From positions 1 to 12,440 of the forward strand of contig JAFYJX010000059.1 of the NCBI GenBank assembly GCA_017537905.1: a stretch of DNA of 12,440 nucleotides. Direction: 5' to 3'. Position numbers and translations under genes: made by a program. The notes under the pieces are model-generated. The model searched no databases and was not told the DNA's origin. It saw only the letters and a program-made list of their open reading frames with translations. This DNA is from Clostridiales bacterium. GTDB lineage: Bacteria; Bacillota_A; Clostridia; Saccharofermentanales; Saccharofermentanaceae. Below, one piece after another: positions 8,278-12,440 of this stretch. The first letter of the stretch is position 1. The number at the start of each line of letters is the position of its first letter.

Positions 8278-9236
8278 TGAATACGTCTTTCCCTATATTC
8301 GAAAAGTATTCTTATATACCGATAATCGCAGGACCCACTGCGAGCGGCAAGAGCGCGCTCGCGCTTGAGATCTGCAGGATTGCTGACGGCGAGCTCGTTT
8401 GCGCTGATTCGATGCAGATATATAAGGAACTTGATGTAGGAACAGCCAAAGATACCAAGGAAGAGATAGGTGATGTTCCGCACTATATGACAGATATAGT
8501 AGAACCCGGCACCAATTTCTCGGTTTATGACTATGTAAGCACCGCAATACCTGTGATCAGGGACATTCTCGAGAGAGGTAAGCTTCCTGTCGTATGCGGC
8601 GGTACCGGCCAGTATATTTCATCGCTTCTTTACGGACTTGATTACGGAACGGGTGATGAGGAGGCTGAGATCAAGGCGACAAAAGAGCTCACTGATAAAT
8701 TTGAGAAAAACGGAATAGATCCGCTCTATACAAGGCTTAAGGATATCGATCCTGAAGCTGCTTCGAATATCGATCCGAATAACACCAGGCGCGTGATAAG
8801 AGCTCTTGCCGTTTATGATGCGCTGGGAATTACTTTTACTGAGAAGAATAAACAGTCAAAGGCAAGCGGCCCCGAATTCCCGTTCAAGGTCTTTATGATC
8901 GATTGGGACAGAGAAGGACTTTATGACCGGATCAACAGAAGAGTCGGGATCATGATAGATAACGGCCTGGTCGATGAAGCCAAAAGACTGCTCGGAAAGA
9001 ACGTCGACAGAAAATCCACATGCTGGCAGGCGATCGGTTATAAAGAAATGCTGAAGTACCTTGAGGGAGAGGAAACTCTCGATCAGGCAGCAGACAGGAT
9101 CAGGATAGGCACAAGACATTATGCAAAAAGGCAGCTCACTTGGCTCCGCAGCATGGGAGAAGACGTAACGCCTGTTAAGCCTGATGATCCTGAAATCAAC
9201 GCCAGAATCGTTTTAAATCTTTGTAAAAACAAATAA
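8277..9236 (+). CDS. miaA: tRNA dimethylallyltransferase MiaA
   Basis: It transfers dimethylallyl from DMAPP to N6 of A37 in tRNAs reading UNN codons, the step before MiaB. It has 319 residues, normal for the family. The P-loop GPTASGKS is at 19-26. DSMQIYKELDVGTAK (44-58) is the conserved substrate-binding segment, with the catalytic Asp at D44. VPHYMTDI and GGTGQYISSLLYG follow, also family hallmarks. The ATG overlaps the mutL stop (TGATG), so translation is probably coupled, and only a weak purine-rich ribosome site is visible. It ends the operon. Its partner miaB is the first gene, so the two tRNA genes bracket mutS and mutL. In many Clostridia and Bacilli hfq follows directly, but here a terminator hairpin and the convergent lexA follow instead. 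Confidence 0.97.
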   Translation: MNTSFPIFEKYSYIPIIAGPTASGKSALALEICRIADGELVCADSMQIYKELDVGTAKDTKEEIGDVPHYMTDIVEPGTNFSVYDYVSTAIPVIRDILERGKLPVVCGGTGQYISSLLYGLDYGTGDEEAEIKATKELTDKFEKNGIDPLYTRLKDIDPEAASNIDPNNTRRVIRALAVYDALGITFTEKNKQSKASGPEFPFKVFMIDWDREGLYDRINRRVGIMIDNGLVDEAKRLLGKNVDRKSTCWQAIGYKEMLKYLEGEETLDQAADRIRIGTRHYAKRQLTWLRSMGEDVTPVKPDDPEINARIVLNLCKNK

Positions 9237-9238
9237 AA

Positions 9239-9268
9239 AGTGTGCCGAAAATTATCATTCGGCACACT
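9239..9268. terminator. Shared terminator hairpin between miaA and lexA
   Basis: A perfect 11-bp stem pairs 9239-9249 with 9258-9268 around an 8-base loop. Read on the minus strand it is followed by a U-rich tract (TTTTATTTGTTTTT), so it is a strong terminator for lexA. On the plus strand the following bases are less U-rich, but the hairpin begins three bases after the miaA stop and probably serves both genes. The 130 bases from here to the lexA stop (9269-9398) are AT-rich, and I see no gene in them. Confidence 0.85.
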
Positions 9269-9398
9269 GTAAATCTTTATTGTTAAAATCAAGAAAATTT
9301 CAATACTGGTCTCAATTTTTGCCCGAATTGCAGATTTTGCTTGAAATCCGTGGCAGAGCCCTCATAATAAGAGTACACACTCAAACGGAGGGAGGTAG

Positions 9399-10055
9399 TT
9401 AATCAATTGAATAACGATGTAAACCAACTACCTTGCCCAGGATCCTGCAACCTTCCGAATTAAACGGAATCGGTGAATATTCATCATTCTCAGGAAAGAG
9501 ATAGGGAATACCGTTCTTTTTGCCAAATCTCTTAACAGTAGCTTCATCCTCGATCAAAGCAGCTATAATGTCACCTTCTTCACAGGTGTTCTGTTTGCGC
9601 ACTATAATCAGATCTCCATCAAGAATATGGGCATTGATCATACTGTTACCACGGACTTTAAGCATAAAAGCTTCGGAATCCCCGATCAGAGATTTACTTA
9701 CAAGGAATGATTCACTGTAGTCCTCATGAGCGAGTATCGGGATACCTGCTGTAATCTTACCTACTACCGGAACCTTTCTGAAACCGGCCAATTCAGTAAC
9801 ACTGGCAGAAGCGGAGTAATCAGCGGAAATATCATCGGTACCTTGCTTAATTACAATAGCTCTTCTCAGTCCAGGTCTATATTCGATCCTGCCCTGACTG
9901 TCGAGTTGTTTCAGATAAGTATGTACCGAGGAAGTGGACTTAAGTCCGACACCGGCGCAGATATCACGCACCGAAGGCGAGATCTGTTTGTTGTTAATGT
10001 AATCACAAATATAGTTATAGACGCGTTCTATAGTCTTCTTGTCGTTTGACTGCAT
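9399..10055 (-). CDS. lexA: SOS response repressor LexA
   Basis: It represses DNA-damage genes and cleaves itself when stimulated by RecA filaments. It has 218 residues, slightly longer than usual. The N-terminal winged helix covers about 1-70, with ISPSVRDICAGVGLKSTSSV as the helix-turn-helix. A Ser/Ala-rich linker is at 75-90. The autocleavage bond is A103-G104 (ITAGIPILA). The catalytic dyad is S138 (RGNSMI) and K175 (ATVKRFGKK), both intact, so the protein should be self-cleaving. GGAGGG lies five bases upstream of the ATG. A LexA box overlaps its -35 element, which implies autoregulation. It is convergent with miaA and divergent from the helix-turn-helix gene at 10160. Confidence 0.97.
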   Translation of the reverse strand: MQSNDKKTIERVYNYICDYINNKQISPSVRDICAGVGLKSTSSVHTYLKQLDSQGRIEYRPGLRRAIVIKQGTDDISADYSASASVTELAGFRKVPVVGKITAGIPILAHEDYSESFLVSKSLIGDSEAFMLKVRGNSMINAHILDGDLIIVRKQNTCEEGDIIAALIEDEATVKRFGKKNGIPYLFPENDEYSPIPFNSEGCRILGKVVGLHRYSID

Positions 10056-10082
10056 GGTGTCCCTCCAAACATATTTTCTTTT

Positions 10083-10110
10083 ATATTACCATTTCTGGTT
10101 ACCGTGTCAA
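10083..10110 (-). promoter_or_regulatory. Promoter of lexA
   Basis: On the minus strand a consensus -35 TTGACA (plus bases 10105-10110) is followed after 16 bases by a -10 TAATAT (plus bases 10083-10088). The -35 shares bases with the LexA box at 10108-10121, so bound LexA would block polymerase. Confidence 0.75.
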
Positions 10111-10121
10111 ACGTTTGTTCA
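10108..10121. promoter_or_regulatory. LexA (SOS) box between lexA and the divergent helix-turn-helix gene
   Basis: CAAACGTTTGTTCA fits the Gram-positive SOS box CGAAC-N4-GTTCG at all positions except the second and last (G to A in each). It contains the perfect 10-bp palindrome CAAACGTTTG (10108-10117). Outer arms CCGTG (10102-10106) and CACGG (10120-10124) add further symmetry. It lies 39 bases upstream of the divergent gene's start codon and on the -35 of lexA. Confidence 0.75.
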
Positions 10122-10132
10122 CGGAAAATAGA

Positions 10133-10138
10133 TATGAT
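10133..10138 (+). promoter_or_regulatory. Candidate -10 element of the divergent helix-turn-helix gene
   Basis: TATGAT lies 21 bases upstream of the start codon. The expected -35 position falls inside the LexA box (10108-10121) and does not match the consensus well. This is a weak call, but any promoter here must overlap or abut the box. Confidence 0.35.
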
Positions 10139-10159
10139 CGTGATAAAGGAGAAATTATT

Positions 10160-10798
10160 ATGGAGAAAAACGATAACACAAATTACAACAGAATCAACAG
10201 AGACGAAGCTATTGAGAATGCAACGACATTTGAAGAAGCCAGAGCAATTATAGTTTCCAGACTTAATGCACTTCGCAGCGATCTTTCGGACAAATCTCCT
10301 GTAGAGGATACGATAATTGCTGAGATCTGCCGTGCCAGGGAAGATAAGAAGCAGAGCCTTATGGATCTTTATGCCGGTTATTTTGCTCCGTGCAAAGTAA
10401 CTGATCCGGCATACAAGCCCAAGGCTCAGGGTGATATGAGCGAACTGATGATCAATTTCTCTGAGGGCTATAAGGCATTTATTAACTCTCTGGAGGAACA
10501 GTACGTTAACAGCATTATCAAAAGGAGACGCGCAACGATCCTTCTGAACAGGATGCTCTCGATCAAGATGCCATGTGCATTGATAATGTATCTTTATTAC
10601 TATAAGCATATGGATGTCGAAGAAGTAAAGGATCTGCTCTATATGAGCCGGGCAACTTTCTACAGACTGAAGTCATATGCGATCAATGCTATCACCAAGC
10701 TTTATTATCCTTCAGATATGAAGAAAAATGATGACGATGATGATAATGGCGGCGATGATGACAATGACGGCACTACACCGTCTTTTGAAACTGCCTAA
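10160..10798 (+). CDS. Unrecognised protein with sigma-region-4-like helix-turn-helix and Asp-rich tail
   Basis: It has 212 residues from the ATG at 10160, chosen because AAAGGAGA lies seven bases upstream. The frame is open further back to 10046, but that would put the LexA box and lexA start region inside coding sequence. No family is recognised with confidence. Residues 1-130 are mostly charged and probably helical, with a basic patch KRRR at 121-124. Residues 138-182 look like a sigma-70 region 4 or ArpU-type helix-turn-helix: MDVEEVKDLLYMSRATFYRL, where SRATFYRLKS would be the recognition helix. The last 25 residues are extremely acidic, with nine Asp in D191-D203, encoded by an irregular GAY repeat. 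It is head to head with lexA across one LexA box, so it may be damage-inducible. A DNA- or polymerase-binding role is inferred only. Confidence 0.8.
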   Translation: MEKNDNTNYNRINRDEAIENATTFEEARAIIVSRLNALRSDLSDKSPVEDTIIAEICRAREDKKQSLMDLYAGYFAPCKVTDPAYKPKAQGDMSELMINFSEGYKAFINSLEEQYVNSIIKRRRATILLNRMLSIKMPCALIMYLYYYKHMDVEEVKDLLYMSRATFYRLKSYAINAITKLYYPSDMKKNDDDDDNGGDDDNDGTTPSFETA

Positions 10799-10827
10799 CT
10801 ATCAGACTTCTTACTTTCTGCAAACAA

Positions 10828-10836
10828 TGCTATAAT
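10828..10836 (+). promoter_or_regulatory. Extended -10 promoter of the membrane protein gene
   Basis: TGCTATAAT is a perfect extended -10 (TGn plus TATAAT). The hexamer at 10808-10813 (TTCTTA, 17-base spacer) is a poor -35, which an extended -10 can tolerate. It separates the membrane protein gene from the upstream helix-turn-helix gene in expression. No terminator lies between the two, so read-through is also possible. Confidence 0.65.
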
Positions 10837-10856
10837 CGCCTTTAAGGTAAATTCAT

Positions 10857-11333
10857 ATGGCATTGAATCAGGACGAAAGAAACACAGATTCTATATCATC
10901 ATCAAGCAATGTGAGCAGCGTTGTGCTTGATTTCCTGGGCTGTGCTTACCGTGCTACGGTAAGGCTTATTAAGGGGCTTCCATCAAGATTCCTGGCTTTT
11001 GTTAAGCGTAAGATAAAGGAATATAAAAGCAGACCCAAGAGAAAAGACATCAGCCGTGTTTATGTTGTTGTAGGTTACACGACCAAAAAGCGTGTCGATG
11101 AGAAGTTCAATGCCGAGAGACGTATGATGATCATAAGAAGAGGTCTTCTTGTTCTTATATTCATATTAGTTCTCTTAATTGGTCTCGACAGATTGACCGG
11201 AGTTATTAACTACGGAGAATTGTCCCAGATATTCGGAATCGATGAGTGGGGAGAGGTCGTAGAGAACGATCCTTTCGAAGACAGAACAACGGAAAGCACG
11301 GCTCAGGTTATATCAGAATCCGTTAATTCCTGA
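10857..11333 (+). CDS. Unrecognised single-pass membrane protein
   Basis: It has 158 residues and no recognised family. The N-terminal part (1-90) has a Ser/Asn-rich start, then a very basic region (KRKIKEYKSRPKRK at about 50-63) and a short beta-like stretch VYVVVGYTTKKRV (68-80). A single hydrophobic helix follows at about 93-110 (LLVLIFILVLLIGL), flanked by RR on the N side. The C-terminal 45 residues are acidic and lack cysteines. The positive-inside rule predicts a cytoplasmic N-terminus and an outside C-terminus. There is no LysM domain, so it is not a recognisable YneA. Only a modest AAGG ribosome site (10844-10847) precedes the ATG by nine bases. It has its own promoter and ends before a strong terminator. 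Confidence 0.75.
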   Translation: MALNQDERNTDSISSSSNVSSVVLDFLGCAYRATVRLIKGLPSRFLAFVKRKIKEYKSRPKRKDISRVYVVVGYTTKKRVDEKFNAERRMMIIRRGLLVLIFILVLLIGLDRLTGVINYGELSQIFGIDEWGEVVENDPFEDRTTESTAQVISESVNS

Positions 11334-11366
11334 CAGCTTCAGACAGTAGAATTAAAAAACGTTGAT

Positions 11367-11401
11367 AAAATGAAAGTTCGCAAATGCGAACTTTCATTTT
11401 T
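11367..11401 (+). terminator. Strong rho-independent terminator after the membrane protein gene
   Basis: A perfect 15-bp stem pairs 11367-11381 with 11386-11400 around a 4-base loop (AAAT), ending in a T tract. The A-rich 5' arm would let it act on the minus strand as well, but no minus gene faces it. It closes the lexA-divergent block and insulates gdhA. Confidence 0.92.
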
Positions 11402-11410
11402 AATTGCCTA

Positions 11411-11439
11411 TTGAAATTACGAAAGTCTTGTAATACTAT
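11411..11439 (+). promoter_or_regulatory. Candidate promoter of gdhA
   Basis: TTGAAA at 11411-11416 and TACTAT at 11434-11439 are separated by 17 bases, a reasonable sigma-A promoter. The leader would be about 110 bases, longer than is usual in this window. Confidence 0.5.
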
Positions 11440-11451
11440 ACATAACGATTG

Positions 11452-11475
11452 GTTTAAACTAGGTTGGTTAACCTA
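11452..11475. promoter_or_regulatory. Paired palindromes in the gdhA leader
   Basis: Two 8-bp palindromes, GTTTAAAC (11452-11459) and GGTTAACC (11466-11473), have centres 14 bases apart. The second also lies in a TAGGTT / AACCTA inverted repeat (11460-11465 with 11470-11475). They sit just downstream of the predicted transcription start, a common place for a repressor site. No regulator is known from this sequence alone. Confidence 0.4.
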
Positions 11476-11476
11476 A

Positions 11477-12440
<964 letters not shown>

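Noticed and set aside
9269..9398. Possible small RNA or short gene between the miaA/lexA hairpin and the lexA stop
   Set aside because: Only weak short inverted repeats (for example GAGT/ACTC near 9371) and no promoter or ribosome-site plus open frame of use were found. It is most simply the lexA 3' untranslated region.
10046..10159. A 38-codon upstream extension of the helix-turn-helix gene
   Set aside because: It would overlap the lexA start codon and run through the lexA promoter and LexA box. The ATG at 10160 has a strong AAAGGAGA site.
10028..10609. A 193-codon minus-strand frame opposite the helix-turn-helix gene
   Set aside because: It overlaps the lexA start region and runs antisense to a gene with a good ribosome site. 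It has no ribosome site or recognisable domain of its own and is rich in residues typical of shadow frames.
11367..11400. The GTTCGC...GCGAAC inverted repeat as a second LexA box
   Set aside because: The half sites are in the wrong orientation (GTTC first, GAAC second) and the repeat is part of a 15-bp terminator stem.

Overview
The window looks like a chromosomal segment of a low-to-mid GC Gram-positive anaerobe of the class Clostridia, probably a gut or rumen lineage near the Oscillospiraceae or Saccharofermentans group. The evidence is the miaB-mutS-mutL-miaA gene order, the strong AGGAGG-type ribosome sites, the Bacillus-type LexA box, the endonuclease-type MutL, and a glutamate dehydrogenase very like clostridial ones. 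The exact taxon is inference. No phage, insertion sequence, CRISPR array, tRNA or rRNA was seen.

Layout. (1) 1-61: the last codons of an upstream gene, then a strong terminator at 84-112. (2) 115-598: a Fur-family metalloregulator with its own promoter and a perfect 7-1-7 inverted repeat at the start of the transcript, so probably autoregulated. (3) 607-2034, minus strand: a secreted, C-terminally anchored D-Ala-D-Ala carboxypeptidase, convergent with the regulator. (4) 2035-2175: a divergent promoter region. (5) 2176-9236: a tightly packed operon of miaB, mutS, mutL and miaA. It joins methyl-directed-independent (MutH-less) mismatch repair to the two steps of ms2i6A37 tRNA modification. (6) 9239-9268: a hairpin between the convergent miaA and lexA. 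(7) 9399-10055, minus strand: lexA, with a LexA box overlapping its -35 element. (8) 10160-10798: a divergent, unrecognised helix-turn-helix protein with an Asp-rich tail, sharing the LexA-box intergenic region. (9) 10857-11333: an unrecognised single-pass membrane protein with its own extended -10 promoter, closed by a strong terminator. (10) 11411 to the end: promoter, structured leader and the first two thirds of gdhA (glutamate dehydrogenase, probably NADP-type), cut by the window edge.

How the parts fit. Most of the window is housekeeping genome maintenance: mismatch repair (mutS, mutL), the SOS switch (lexA), tRNA A37 modification (miaA, miaB), cell wall trimming and nitrogen assimilation. 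The least explained part is 10100-11400. There a sigma-region-4-like protein with a highly acidic tail sits head to head with lexA over a single LexA box, followed by an orphan membrane protein. This is the position where Bacillus keeps its SOS division inhibitor yneA, so this pair is the best candidate for something new, although its function cannot be read from sequence alone.
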